Assembly: GCA_947503835.1 (NCBI GenBank)
Contig: CANNFM010000005.1
Span: 234,538 to 298,537 of the forward strand
Direction: 5' to 3'
Source of the DNA: an uncultured Aquimarina sp.
GTDB lineage: Bacteria; Bacteroidota; Bacteroidia; Flavobacteriales; Flavobacteriaceae
DNA length: 64,000 bases
Made by a program: the position numbers and the translations under genes. This document shows, piece after piece, positions 18,496-28,900 of the stretch. How positions within the stretch are numbered: the first letter of the stretch is position 1; each line of letters opens with the position of its first letter. The notes below the pieces were generated by a model. That model saw nothing but the letters and a program-made list of their open reading frames with translations. It did not search any database and had not been told where the DNA came from.

Positions 18496-21400
18496 ATGAA
18501 AATTGCATATTTCGCAATAACCATGTTCCTAACCACGGTTATTCATGCACAGGAAATTCAGATTAAGGGAAAAGTAACAGATACAAATGGGATGCCCTTA
18601 CCCGGAGTCAACATAATTATAGAAAACACTTCAAATGGAACGACTACCGATTTTGATGGTGATTATGTTTTGAAAAATGCTCCTATTGGGAGTACCATGG
18701 TATTTTCTTCTATGGGATTTGAAACCCAGGAGATGGTGGTTGGACAGAATCTAATAGTCAACATTATTCTAGAGGAGGATAGCGAATCACTAGAACAGGT
18801 TATAGTGATAGGTTATGGGACACAAACTAAAAAAGAAATTACAGGAGCTGTTTCGGTTATAGGCTCTGAAGCGATTGAAGAACTCAATGCAGTAAGAGTG
18901 GAGCAGGCACTACAAGGGCAAGTCGCAGGTGTAAATATAACATCGCAATCTGGTGCTCCTGGAAGTAATTCTACGATATCCATTCGCGGTATAACAACCA
19001 ATGGGGATAGCAGGCCTTTGATTTTGGTAGATGGAAACGTGATTGAAGATTTAAGCGTTATTAATCCCAATGATATTGAAAGCATTAATGTGTTGAAAGA
19101 TGCCACAGCCGGTATATATGGAGTTAGAGCGGCAAATGGGGTAATCTTGATTACAACAAAATCAGGAAGGAAAAATCAAGAACTAAAATTCGAGCTGGAT
19201 ACTTATACCGGGTTTCAGGAAACTACCCGAAAAATCCAATTGCTAAATGCAACTGAATATGGATTTATTACTAATGAAGCCTTTATTGCAGGAGGAAGCA
19301 CACCGCCATTTACAAATATTGCTGTTTTAGGAGAGGGAACAGATTGGCAAGACGAGATATTTAGAACTGCAGCAATTTCTAATATTAATTTTAGCGCAAG
19401 TGGAGGTGGAGGAAACTCAACGTATTCTGCAACAACCTCTTATTTAACGCAAGATGGAATTGTAGGGGGCAGCAATGCAAGTTTCGAACGTTTTACAGCA
19501 AGGATAAATTATAATTTAGAGTTTCTGAATAATTTTAAACTTACTACATCTGCCATCTATACACAAACAGATCGACAAACATTACCTGAAAATTCTCTGG
19601 GTTCCGTTCTGTTTAATGCCATAAATATGGCACCCAACCTATCAATACGTGATGAAAATGGTGATTTTACACTGGCCGAAGGATTAGGTAATGAGGTAAT
19701 TAACCCGGTAGCACAGATTGCAAACTCTTTTAACGATGCTAGAATTAATAAAATTAGCGGAGTGGTAGGTCTTCGTTATAATTTTTTAAAAAACTTTAAG
19801 GTTGAGTCCAGATTTCAGTTTAATTATGCCGAAGTATCAGAAAAAAGATTTGCTCCCGAAGTTTTTTATGGTTCAGGAAAAGTATTTAATGTAGATCGTA
19901 ACAGTGTTACCGAAGATGATGATATTTTTAGAGACTTTACCTGGGACAATTTCCTGACCTATGAAAATACCTTTGCAGAAGATCATAATCTGAAATTGCT
20001 TCTAGGAACGTCAGTATTTAAAACTACAGGTGATTTTGCAAGTTTTACAGGTTTTGATATCCCTAATAATTCTTATGATAATGCCAACCTTTCACAAGCG
20101 TCGGATATCGTAGATAATTTTGTGAATGGAGAAAGCACTTTTGATGCAAGGTTATTATCATATTTCTCAAGGTTACAGTATAATTTTAAAGGTAAATATT
20201 TACTTTCTGCAGTGATCAGAAGAGATGGCTCCACTAAGTTCGGCCCCAAAAATAGATTCGGATATTTCCCATCTGCCTCATTGGGATGGGTGGTGTCCGA
20301 TGAATCTTTTTTAACCGATAGTAGTTGGTTAGATTTTCTGAAGTTAAGAGTCAGTTACGGAATTATCGGTAATGATAGGATTCCAGATTTTAGGTTTGTT
20401 TCACTGCTTGAGGGAGAAGGAACTTACGTAATAGATAACGAATTAGTTTTCGGAGAAGCCATAAAAGCCCTTTCTAACCCCGAAATTAAATGGGAAAAGC
20501 AAAAAACATTCGATCTTGGTCTGGATACAAGATTTTGGAAGAATAAAATTGATGTAACATTTGATTATTTCAAGAAGAGAACAGAAGATTTATTGGTAGT
20601 ATCTCCGGTTTCTGGTATTCTAGGCGCATCAGCTCCGGGATCAGAACCACCAGTTGTCAATGCAGGAATAGTTGAAAATGAAGGATACGAGTTTAGAATT
20701 AGTTATAGTGATAAATTATCCGAAAACTTCAAATTTAATGTCAGTTATAACTTCACAACACTACAAAATGAAGTAGTTTTTGTAGATAGCGAAAATGGTT
20801 TTATTCCGGGAGGGTCTTTTGGCGTAGGGCAAGATTCTCCAGCCAGAATGGAAGTAGGAAAACCTATAGGATATTTTTATGGTTTGCAAACCGATGGAAT
20901 TTTTCAGAATCAAGCCGAAGTAGATGCACACGCTACTCAGGCAAATGCTGCACCAGGAGATTTAAGATATGTAGATAGTAACGGTGATGGGCAAATTGAT
21001 TCTGAAGATAGAACAGATATAGGAAACCCTATCCCCGATGTGATCATGGGGTTTAATATTGGATTTAATTACAAAAACTTTGATGTTACTTCTTATGCAT
21101 TTGCCTCTCTGGGTAATGATATTGTTCGAAACTATGAACGTAATCAACCCTTGGTGAACAATAGGAATGGTTTTTTAGATCGTTGGACCGGTGAAGGAAC
21201 AACAAATTCTTTTCCAAGAGTAACTACAGGTGCCAATTCTAATACTTTGTTTTCAAGTTTTTATGTAGAGGATGGTTCTTATCTAAGAATCCAGAATGTG
21301 CAATTTGGATACACCTTTGGAGATGCAGACATGGAGTCCATAGGCATTGATAAATTGAGAATTTATGCTTCTGTAAATAACCTGTATACGTTTACAGAAT

Positions 21401-21513
21401 ATAACGGGTATGACCCTTCAGCCTCATCAGGAGATCCAATCGGAGGAGGAATTGATCAAGGGTTTTATCCTGTGCCAAGAACATATTTATTAGGAGTAAA
21501 TCTTAAATTTTAA
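18496..21513 (+). CDS. SusC/RagA-type TonB-linked outer-membrane transporter
   Basis: A 1005-residue TonB-dependent transporter. It has a signal peptide (1-19), an N-terminal carboxypeptidase-regulatory-like domain (about 22-95, with GKVTDTNGMPLPGVNI), and a plug domain (about 110-220). The plug contains the SusC-type blocks VIGYGTQ, SIRGI, PLILVDG and VLKDATAGIYGVRAANGVILITTK. The rest is a large beta-barrel. SusC proteins import oligosaccharides captured by their SusD lid, using TonB energy. The SusD gene starts 4 bases downstream. In this locus the cargo should be beta-1,3-gluco-oligosaccharides released by the surface GH16 and the secreted enzymes. Confidence 0.95.
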   Translation: MKIAYFAITMFLTTVIHAQEIQIKGKVTDTNGMPLPGVNIIIENTSNGTTTDFDGDYVLKNAPIGSTMVFSSMGFETQEMVVGQNLIVNIILEEDSESLEQVIVIGYGTQTKKEITGAVSVIGSEAIEELNAVRVEQALQGQVAGVNITSQSGAPGSNSTISIRGITTNGDSRPLILVDGNVIEDLSVINPNDIESINVLKDATAGIYGVRAANGVILITTKSGRKNQELKFELDTYTGFQETTRKIQLLNATEYGFITNEAFIAGGSTPPFTNIAVLGEGTDWQDEIFRTAAISNINFSASGGGGNSTYSATTSYLTQDGIVGGSNASFERFTARINYNLEFLNNFKLTTSAIYTQTDRQTLPENSLGSVLFNAINMAPNLSIRDENGDFTLAEGLGNEVINPVAQIANSFNDARINKISGVVGLRYNFLKNFKVESRFQFNYAEVSEKRFAPEVFYGSGKVFNVDRNSVTEDDDIFRDFTWDNFLTYENTFAEDHNLKLLLGTSVFKTTGDFASFTGFDIPNNSYDNANLSQASDIVDNFVNGESTFDARLLSYFSRLQYNFKGKYLLSAVIRRDGSTKFGPKNRFGYFPSASLGWVVSDESFLTDSSWLDFLKLRVSYGIIGNDRIPDFRFVSLLEGEGTYVIDNELVFGEAIKALSNPEIKWEKQKTFDLGLDTRFWKNKIDVTFDYFKKRTEDLLVVSPVSGILGASAPGSEPPVVNAGIVENEGYEFRISYSDKLSENFKFNVSYNFTTLQNEVVFVDSENGFIPGGSFGVGQDSPARMEVGKPIGYFYGLQTDGIFQNQAEVDAHATQANAAPGDLRYVDSNGDGQIDSEDRTDIGNPIPDVIMGFNIGFNYKNFDVTSYAFASLGNDIVRNYERNQPLVNNRNGFLDRWTGEGTTNSFPRVTTGANSNTLFSSFYVEDGSYLRIQNVQFGYTFGDADMESIGIDKLRIYASVNNLYTFTEYNGYDPSASSGDPIGGGIDQGFYPVPRTYLLGVNLKF

Positions 21514-21517
21514 TACG

Positions 21518-22984
21518 ATGCAAAAAATAACATATACCGTAAAATCAATACTCTTTTTTGTAACACTTACAGCAATTGTCTCTTGTAGTGATGATTTTGT
21601 AGATATTGATTCGCAAGACCCAAATTCAGAAGACTTTTTTAATACAGAAGAAGAGTATCAAGATGCTTTAATAGCTGCATACGATCTGTTACAATCCACT
21701 TACATTAATGTGATGTTGGGTGAAATAGCCTCAGATAACACCTTGGCAGGAGGAGAAAGTGCTACAGATGTTCCGGGAATCCAGGAAATAGATAATATGA
21801 CGCACACTCCTGTAAATGCACAGCTCAGGGATATATGGTCTTGGATGTATGCTGGTGTAAATCGAACGAATTACATTATGGAGTTTCAGGATAAGACTGA
21901 TTTCCCAGGTAAAGAAGCGGTTATTGCTCAAACCAGATTTTTAAGAGCTTATTATTATTTTGAGTTAGTAAAATGGTTTGGAGACGTTCCTTTGGCAATA
22001 GATAAAAGGATTCAATTTGGAGAACAATTTGATATCGATAGAACCCCAAAATCAGCTGTGTATACACTGATAGAAGAAGACCTTCAATTTGCTGCTGAAA
22101 ACTTACCAGCTACTCAAGCTGAAGCAGGTCGAATAACACAAGGCGCAGCAAGGGCTTTATTAGGAAAGGTATTTCTGTTTCAAGATAAGTTTTCAGAGGC
22201 GGCAACTGTTCTAGATCAGGTGATTTCGGGTCCTTATGATCTGGTTGCAGACTACAATATGATTTTTGAACAGGAAGGAGAAAATAATATAGAATCCATT
22301 TTTGAAATTCAGTATACCGATGAAGAAGGTGCTGGGTTTGAGTGCTTGCAATGCAGTGAAGGTAATGTGGCTGTTGGTTTTAATGGTATACGCAATTATT
22401 CGGGACCATTGTTTGACTCGGGCTTTAGTTTTAATTTACCAACACAAGAAGCGTTTGATGCTTTTGAAGTTGATGATATTAGAAGAGATGTAGCCATTCT
22501 GGATATCGATGCCTGGGCTGCGGATACCGGAGCTACTTTTGTAACAGGTTTTAAACACACGGGCTACTACAATAGAAAATATATAGCGCGCCAGGGAGAT
22601 TTAAATACAGGTGATGCCAACCTAACAAATCCCAATAATTACAGAGCTATTCGATTTGCAGATGTTCTATTAATGGCCGCAGAAGCACACAACCGGAAAT
22701 CATCGAGCGATGATACACAGGCTCTGTTGTATCTAAATAGAGTAAGAACAAGAGCACAGCTCGCAGATGTTTCTTTTACCGGCGCTGCATTAACAGATGC
22801 AATTTATAATGAACGAAGAGTAGAATTAGTAGGAGAAGGACATCGTTTTTTTGACTTAGTAAGAACCGGAAGAGCGGCACAGGAGATCGATGGTTTTATT
22901 AATGGGAAACACGAAGTTTTTCCGATACCATTAATAGAGATTCAATTAGCAGGAAATAGATGGGAACAAAATTCAGGATACTAA
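21518..22984 (+). CDS. SusD/RagB-type glycan-binding lipoprotein
   Basis: A 488-residue outer-membrane lipoprotein with lipobox Cys23 (IVSCSDD). It forms the lid of the SusC barrel and captures glycan. Features of the family are the FFNTEEEYQDALIAAYDLL start, the TRFLRAYYYFELVKWFGDVPL block near residue 140, and the C-terminal RAIRFADVLLMAAEA, NERRVELVGEGHRFFDLVR and KHEVFPIP blocks. It is tightly coupled to the SusC gene (4-base gap) and followed 12 bases later by the next lipoprotein, so one operon is expected. Confidence 0.95.
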   Translation: MQKITYTVKSILFFVTLTAIVSCSDDFVDIDSQDPNSEDFFNTEEEYQDALIAAYDLLQSTYINVMLGEIASDNTLAGGESATDVPGIQEIDNMTHTPVNAQLRDIWSWMYAGVNRTNYIMEFQDKTDFPGKEAVIAQTRFLRAYYYFELVKWFGDVPLAIDKRIQFGEQFDIDRTPKSAVYTLIEEDLQFAAENLPATQAEAGRITQGAARALLGKVFLFQDKFSEAATVLDQVISGPYDLVADYNMIFEQEGENNIESIFEIQYTDEEGAGFECLQCSEGNVAVGFNGIRNYSGPLFDSGFSFNLPTQEAFDAFEVDDIRRDVAILDIDAWAADTGATFVTGFKHTGYYNRKYIARQGDLNTGDANLTNPNNYRAIRFADVLLMAAEAHNRKSSSDDTQALLYLNRVRTRAQLADVSFTGAALTDAIYNERRVELVGEGHRFFDLVRTGRAAQEIDGFINGKHEVFPIPLIEIQLAGNRWEQNSGY

Positions 22985-22996
22985 AAAAATAAAAAG

Positions 22997-24586
22997 ATGA
23001 AAATTTTAAAATTATTAGTACTACTATGTATAGTGTCATTTACATTTAATGGGTGTAATGAAGATGATACCTCGTTTGATATTGAGCAAATATCGGCTCC
23101 GACTGATATATCTGCCAATTTTAATATAGCTCAGGATGATTCAGGTCTTGTGACTATTGTACCAACAGGAACTGCGGCAGCTTCATTTCATATTTATTTT
23201 GGAGATATCGAAAATGAAGAACCAACCGTAGTTTCACCGGGTAGTTCAGCAACACACATCTTTAGTGAAGGAAGATTTACTGTACAAGTTATAGGGGTTG
23301 GAGTGACTGGACTCACCAGTGAGTTTGTACAAGAGGTAGAGATTTCATTCAGAACCCCAGAAAATCTTATCATTACCATTGAGCAAAGTATTATAAACCC
23401 TGCAGTAATTACAGTAAGCGCAAGTGCAGACTTTGCTACATTATTTGATGTGTATTTTGGAGATGTAAATGATGAATCCCCCGTTTCTATAATGCCTGGT
23501 GAAACTACAGAGCATACCTATGCTTCCCCGGGGGATTATACAGTGAGAGTAGTTGCCAAAGGGGGAGGAACGGCTACGGCAGAGGCTACCCAGATGGTAA
23601 CCATTTCTGATGCCAATAATCCGGTCACACTTCCGATAGATTTTGAATCACTTGCAGTAAACTATGGTTTTGTGAGTTTTGGGGATGCTGTTGCACAAGT
23701 TGTCGACAACGCGAATCAATCAGGGATTAATACTACTGGAAAGGTAGGGCAGTTAGTAAAACCCGCTGGAGCACAAGTTTGGGCAGGAACCTTCCTGCAA
23801 TTAGAAAATCCGATAGATTTTTCAACGAATAAAATATTCAAAGTGAAAGTGTTTTCACCCAAAAGCGGAATCATTGTCAAGCTTAAAGTAGAGAATGCTA
23901 CCGATGACACTATTGGTGCAGAAGTAGACGTAGTCAATAGCGTAGCAAATGATTGGGAAGAGTTAACCTTTGACTTTAGTTCGATAGATATCAGTAACGA
24001 GTATCAAAAAGTGGTAATCTTCTTTGATTTTGGAGTTGAAGGCGATGATACTGAGTATTTATTTGATGATATTGAGTTAGTTAACGAACCTATCATAGCT
24101 GCTCCAACTCCAACAATACCAGCAAGTAATGCAATTTCCATGTTTAGTGATGCCTATACAGATGTCACCGTAGATACTTGGCGTACGGTTTGGTCTGATG
24201 CTACTTTTGAAGAGGTTACTATAGCAGGTAACCCTGTTAAAAAGTATAGTGCGTTAAGTTTTGTGGGAATCGAAGCTACAACATCTCCTATTGACGCTAC
24301 TTCTATGACGCATTTTCATATGAATGTATGGTCTGCAGATGCTACTGAACTTAGAATTAAGTTAGTGGATTTTGGAGCAGATGGAGCTTTTGGAGGAGGA
24401 GATGATGTAGAACATGAGATTACAATTTCTAGCCCTTCTCAGGATGAATGGATAAGTTTAGATATCCCATTGTCAGATTTCACAGGACTTACCACTCGGG
24501 CAAACATTGCGCAACTAATATATTCGGCATCTCCATCAGGAACTGCAACGATTTTTATAGATAACATATTTTTTCATAATCAATAG
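22997..24586 (+). CDS. PKD-containing surface glycan-binding lipoprotein (SGBP)
   Basis: A 529-residue lipoprotein (lipobox Cys20, FNGC). Two PKD-like domains (about 40-115 and 125-202) show the HTYASPGDYTVRV type of motif. Two beta-sandwich modules follow at about 210-368 and 370-529, the first running from PIDFESLAVNYGF to EYLFDDIEL. The first module is similar in outline to the three tandem modules of the secreted GH16. The position directly after SusD is where surface glycan-binding proteins (SusE/F-like) are encoded. Its role is inferred as capture of glucan at the cell surface; no catalytic motif is seen. Confidence 0.8.
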   Translation: MKILKLLVLLCIVSFTFNGCNEDDTSFDIEQISAPTDISANFNIAQDDSGLVTIVPTGTAAASFHIYFGDIENEEPTVVSPGSSATHIFSEGRFTVQVIGVGVTGLTSEFVQEVEISFRTPENLIITIEQSIINPAVITVSASADFATLFDVYFGDVNDESPVSIMPGETTEHTYASPGDYTVRVVAKGGGTATAEATQMVTISDANNPVTLPIDFESLAVNYGFVSFGDAVAQVVDNANQSGINTTGKVGQLVKPAGAQVWAGTFLQLENPIDFSTNKIFKVKVFSPKSGIIVKLKVENATDDTIGAEVDVVNSVANDWEELTFDFSSIDISNEYQKVVIFFDFGVEGDDTEYLFDDIELVNEPIIAAPTPTIPASNAISMFSDAYTDVTVDTWRTVWSDATFEEVTIAGNPVKKYSALSFVGIEATTSPIDATSMTHFHMNVWSADATELRIKLVDFGADGAFGGGDDVEHEITISSPSQDEWISLDIPLSDFTGLTTRANIAQLIYSASPSGTATIFIDNIFFHNQ

Positions 24587-24601
24587 CTTTAAAACATAGA
24601 C

Positions 24602-26215
24602 ATGAACACAATAAAAAAAACAAAATATATGCTGCTATTAAGTATTCTTTTATTGATAGGATGCCAGGATGATGATGCAACGTTAGGAGCGATAATCGCG
24701 CCTACTAATTTACAAATAGAAGCAGTCATAGAAGATGGCCAAACAGGTAATGTGATCATTACCCCTAAAGCAGATAATGCACTAAATTTTCATATTTTCT
24801 TTGTCCCAAACGGTACTCCGGTTTTAGCAAAGCCGAATGAATCTCAAACATTTAGATATACACAATCTGGTCAATATTCTGTTTTAATAACTGTAGTCGC
24901 CTTTGGAACCGGAGGCTCATCTTCTTCAAAGTCTATAGAACTGGATTTAGATGTGAGATTATTTATAGATCAGGAAACGCTACAGATGATTGGCGGTGAT
25001 GGTACCAAAAGATGGGTTTGGGACAGCAGTGTGGGAGGTCATTTTGGGGTAGGACCTATTACTAATGATTTCCCTGAGTTCTTTAGTGCTTCTCCTAATC
25101 AGTTAAATCAATGTGTATATGATGATGTACTAGTGTTTAACTATGACGCTAATGACAATTATAATTTTGAGCTGATTACCGGAAATAATAATGAATCCTT
25201 TATTAATTGGTCCGAAATTACCAGCTTTTTTCCTAATGATACCCCTACGCAGTTTGTTGATGAATGTAGAGATATAACGGGGCAAATAAAAACCAATACT
25301 AATTTCGTAATTTTTGAAAATGACGAAGGAAAACAGGTCATCAGTGTAGAAAATAGTATGCTGTCCTACTGGTCTGGGGCGGTAGAATATGAAATAGTAG
25401 AACTTACCACACAGAAACTCGCTGTTAGAGGGATTCAGGATGTTCCTGCAGATTTTGGCGGTGGTCAGTTGGCTTGGTACCATACTTTTGTGCCTGAAGT
25501 AATAGGAGAAGAAGTATTACCACCTTTTGATAACTTGGTTTGGTCAGATGAGTTTGATATAGATGGAGCACCAAATACTGCAAATTGGACATATGATTTG
25601 GGTACTGGTGATAATGGATGGGGTAATAACGAATCGCAATCCTATACTAATGATCCAAGTAACGTAATTGTAGAAGGTGGAGTATTGAAAATCATTGCCA
25701 AAGCTGAAAATGGAGGATATACATCTGCCAGAATCAAATCTCAAGATTTATTTGAGTTCAAATACGGTAGAGTAGAGGTGAGAGCCAAATTGCCTACAGG
25801 AGGTGGTACCTGGCCGGCGATATGGATGTTAGGAGCTAATATTACAGATGTAGGTTGGCCAGAATGTGGTGAAATTGATATTATGGAACATGCAGGGAAT
25901 AATCAGGATAAAGTTTCTAGTGCGCTTCATTTTCCAGGAAACTCCGGGGGGAACCCTATTTTCAAAGCTACCGATGTTCCCGGAGCGTCTAGTGATTTTC
26001 ATGTGTATACCGTAGAATGGTCCTCAAATAAAATCGTTTTCTCAATTGATGGAGTAGAATATCATAGCTATTCTTATTCCAGCAACTCCGCATTTTACAA
26101 TAATGATTTCTTTTTAATTCTTAATGTAGCCATGGGAGGAGGCTTTGGGGGAGCAATTGATGCAGGGTTTATTGAGTCATCAATGGAAATAGATTATGTA
26201 AGAATATATCAATAA
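24602..26215 (+). CDS. Cell-surface GH16 laminarinase lipoprotein
   Basis: A 537-residue lipoprotein (lipobox Cys21, LIGC) ending in a GH16 domain at about 308-537. GEIDIMEHAG carries nucleophile Glu424 and acid/base Glu429; NGWGNNESQSYT and AMGGGFGG are further family blocks. Residues 30-117 form a PKD-like domain, and about 120-300 is a spacer domain of unknown function with WVWDSSVGGHFGVG. It has no T9SS tail, unlike the other GH16 enzyme, which fits a SusC/D-associated surface endo-beta-1,3-glucanase that makes oligosaccharides for import. It lies 15 bases after the SGBP gene. Confidence 0.9.
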   Translation: MNTIKKTKYMLLLSILLLIGCQDDDATLGAIIAPTNLQIEAVIEDGQTGNVIITPKADNALNFHIFFVPNGTPVLAKPNESQTFRYTQSGQYSVLITVVAFGTGGSSSSKSIELDLDVRLFIDQETLQMIGGDGTKRWVWDSSVGGHFGVGPITNDFPEFFSASPNQLNQCVYDDVLVFNYDANDNYNFELITGNNNESFINWSEITSFFPNDTPTQFVDECRDITGQIKTNTNFVIFENDEGKQVISVENSMLSYWSGAVEYEIVELTTQKLAVRGIQDVPADFGGGQLAWYHTFVPEVIGEEVLPPFDNLVWSDEFDIDGAPNTANWTYDLGTGDNGWGNNESQSYTNDPSNVIVEGGVLKIIAKAENGGYTSARIKSQDLFEFKYGRVEVRAKLPTGGGTWPAIWMLGANITDVGWPECGEIDIMEHAGNNQDKVSSALHFPGNSGGNPIFKATDVPGASSDFHVYTVEWSSNKIVFSIDGVEYHSYSYSSNSAFYNNDFFLILNVAMGGGFGGAIDAGFIESSMEIDYVRIYQ

Positions 26216-26249
26216 AAAAATAATTTGATAGTTAGTTTAATTTGTTCTC

Positions 26250-26285
26250 AATTGGGAGGTTATATCCCCAAATAACCTCCCAATT
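26250..26285 (+). terminator. Strong hairpin after the GH16 lipoprotein gene
   Basis: AATTGGGAGGTTAT and ATAACCTCCCAATT form a perfect 14-base stem with an 8-base loop. It is not followed by a clean T tract, so it may be an mRNA end-stabiliser or a partial terminator separating the SusC-to-GH16 operon from the GH3 gene. Confidence 0.6.
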
Positions 26286-26351
26286 ATTATTGATAACTTC
26301 TGACAGGAATTTTAAAATGATTTGCAGAAGAAGTGTTAAAAATATAAACAC

Positions 26352-28673
26352 ATGAAAAGAAGGATTAATATTTTTATCGTAACAGCCGTTATTGGTTTAC
26401 TTGTGGTAGCTTGTAATCTATCGACAGAAACACATAAGGAATTAGCAATAGATACTGCTTCAGATAATATAAATACAGAAATTGAAGCTAAAGTAGATTC
26501 ACTACTTTCTATAATGACACTCGAAGAGAAAATAGGTCAGATGAATCAATATAATGGGTTTTGGGATCTAACGGGACCTAAACCAGCCGATGGAGCCGCC
26601 GCAAAAAAATATGAACATCTTCGCAAAGGCTGGGTAGGTTCTATGCTTAATGTAAGAGGCGTTAAGGATGTAAGAGCAGTGCAAAAAATTGTTGTAGAAG
26701 AATCAAGATTGGGGATTCCTTTGATTATTGGTTTTGACGTAATTCATGGATATAAAACGATGAGCCCAATTCCGTTAGCAGAGTCTGCAAGCTGGGATAT
26801 GGAGGCTATTCAGAAATCTGCCGAGGTTGCTGCACTAGAAGCTTCGGCAGCAGGAATCAATTGGACATTTGCTCCCATGATTGATATTTCAAGAGATGCC
26901 CGTTGGGGTAGAGTTATGGAAGGAGGAGGAGAAGACCCATATTTAGGATCTAAAATTGCTGAAGCACGGGTAAAGGGCTTTCAAGGACAAGACCTTTCCA
27001 AAAATACCACCATTGCTGCTTGTGCTAAACATTTTGCCGGGTATGGATTTGCTGAAGCGGGAAGAGATTATAACACCGTCGATATCAGTACATCTACCTT
27101 ACATAATATTGTTTTACCTCCTTTTAAAGCTGCTAAAGAAGCTGGTGTGAGAACCTTTATGAATTCATTCAATGAACTTAATGGGGTTCCTGCTACCGGG
27201 AATAAAATGCTTCAGCGAGATATACTAAAAGATGATTGGAGTTTTAATGGCTTTATTGTTTCTGATTGGGGTTCTATTGCCGAAATGATTGCACATGGTT
27301 ATGCGAAAAACGGTAAAAGTGCAGCAGAAATGGCTGCTAATGCTGGATCAGATATGGATATGGAATCTTATTTATATGTCGAACATTTAGCCACTTTAGT
27401 CAAAGAAGGAAAAGTTGAAGAAAGTTTGATTGATGATGCAGCTAGAAGAATTCTAAGAGTGAAATATGAACTAGGGTTATTCAATGATCCATATAAGTAT
27501 TGTAATGAAGATCGAGAAAAAGAAGTTATAGGAAGCAAAGCCAATCATGAAGCAGTATTGGATATGGCTAAAAAATCTATTGTTCTCTTAAAAAATGATA
27601 AAAAACTACTTCCATTAAAAAAAGAAGGACAAAGAATTGCCTTAATCGGAGCGTTAGCTAATGATAAAAACAGTCCATTAGGAAGCTGGAGAATTGCGGC
27701 AGATGATAATACAGCAGTTTCGGTATTAGAAGGAATGCAACAATACAAAGGAAATACATTAGTATATGCTAAGGGGGCTGATGTATCTGTTGGTGAAACT
27801 TCATTTGTAAACGAAACTAAAATTAATACTACCGATAAGAGCGATTTTACAGAAGCAAAAAGAGTAGCTAAAAATGCAGATGTTGTGGTTATCGTTTTAG
27901 GTGAAATAGGTTTTCAGAGTGGTGAAGGACGTAGCAGAACTGAGCTCGATTTACCTGGAGTGCAGCAAGAACTTTTGAAAGAAATATATAAAGTAAATCC
28001 AAATATTGTTTTGGTCCTAAATAATGGCCGTCCGTTAGCAATTACTTGGGCAGATGAACATATTCCCGCTATTTTAGAAGCATGGCATTTGGGTTCTCAA
28101 AGCGGTAATGCCATAACACAAGTGTTGTATGGGGATTATAACCCTAGCGGTAAATTGCCAATGACATTTCCAAGAAGTGTTGGGCAAGTACCCATCTATT
28201 ATAACTATAAAAATACAGGAAGACCAATAGAACCACAACCAGATTTGGTGTTTTGGTCTCACTATTCTGATCAGAAAAATACACCTCTATATGCTTTTGG
28301 CCATGGACTGAGTTATACCACATTCAATTATAAAAACTTAAAAATACAGACCATCAATTCTTCAGTATCTACTCCCCAAATTAAAGTGGTCGTTGATGTC
28401 ACAAATTCTGGGGATCGTGAAGGTAAAGAAGTAGCTCAATTATACATAAGAGATCCTTTTGCAAGTACAACCAGACCGGTAAAAGAATTGAAAGGCTTTG
28501 AGATGGTTTCATTAGAACCAGGAGAAACCAAAACAGTAAACTTTATTCTTGATAAGACGACTTTAGGCTTTTATGATAATAATAATAAATGGATAGTAGA
28601 GCCAGGAGAATTTAGAGTTTTTGCTGGAGGAAGTTCTGATACTACTATTCAATCTAATTTTGAATTACAATAA
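26352..28673 (+). CDS. GH3 beta-glucosidase (BglX-like), lipoprotein
   Basis: A 773-residue exo-acting beta-glucosidase. It has a lipobox (VVAC, Cys21), so it is probably anchored in the periplasm. The GH3 N-terminal barrel shows GFDVIHGYKT, KHFAGYG and nucleophile Asp305 in GFIVSDWGS. The C-terminal sandwich (from about residue 400) has KKSIVLLKN and the GEGRSRTELDLPG loop. A fibronectin type III-like domain ends the protein. It should split imported laminari-oligosaccharides into glucose for the symporter. It may have its own promoter, since a strong hairpin lies in the 136-base gap before it. Confidence 0.93.
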   Translation: MKRRINIFIVTAVIGLLVVACNLSTETHKELAIDTASDNINTEIEAKVDSLLSIMTLEEKIGQMNQYNGFWDLTGPKPADGAAAKKYEHLRKGWVGSMLNVRGVKDVRAVQKIVVEESRLGIPLIIGFDVIHGYKTMSPIPLAESASWDMEAIQKSAEVAALEASAAGINWTFAPMIDISRDARWGRVMEGGGEDPYLGSKIAEARVKGFQGQDLSKNTTIAACAKHFAGYGFAEAGRDYNTVDISTSTLHNIVLPPFKAAKEAGVRTFMNSFNELNGVPATGNKMLQRDILKDDWSFNGFIVSDWGSIAEMIAHGYAKNGKSAAEMAANAGSDMDMESYLYVEHLATLVKEGKVEESLIDDAARRILRVKYELGLFNDPYKYCNEDREKEVIGSKANHEAVLDMAKKSIVLLKNDKKLLPLKKEGQRIALIGALANDKNSPLGSWRIAADDNTAVSVLEGMQQYKGNTLVYAKGADVSVGETSFVNETKINTTDKSDFTEAKRVAKNADVVVIVLGEIGFQSGEGRSRTELDLPGVQQELLKEIYKVNPNIVLVLNNGRPLAITWADEHIPAILEAWHLGSQSGNAITQVLYGDYNPSGKLPMTFPRSVGQVPIYYNYKNTGRPIEPQPDLVFWSHYSDQKNTPLYAFGHGLSYTTFNYKNLKIQTINSSVSTPQIKVVVDVTNSGDREGKEVAQLYIRDPFASTTRPVKELKGFEMVSLEPGETKTVNFILDKTTLGFYDNNNKWIVEPGEFRVFAGGSSDTTIQSNFELQ

Positions 28674-28717
28674 ATAAAAAAACAGGAATCAGTAATTCTG
28701 GTTCGATATTCTTTTCT

Positions 28718-28742
28718 GAAGTAAATAGTGTACAATTACTTC
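28718..28742 (+). promoter_or_regulatory. Dyad upstream of the GH81 gene
   Basis: GAAGTAA and TTACTTC form a perfect 7-base inverted repeat with an 11-base spacer in the 227-base gap before the GH81 gene. It is a possible operator; nothing else recognisable lies in that gap. Confidence 0.3.
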
Positions 28743-28900
28743 TTTTGAGACTTAAAATGTAAGCTTCATTATTAACCTGATGAATAGTATTTACTATGCA
28801 ATTCTTATAAAAAAATTAAACTTTCTATATACAATTTTACTTTATATATAGGGAATTCGAATGCAAAAATCTAATGAATTTAACGTAATAAACACTCGAC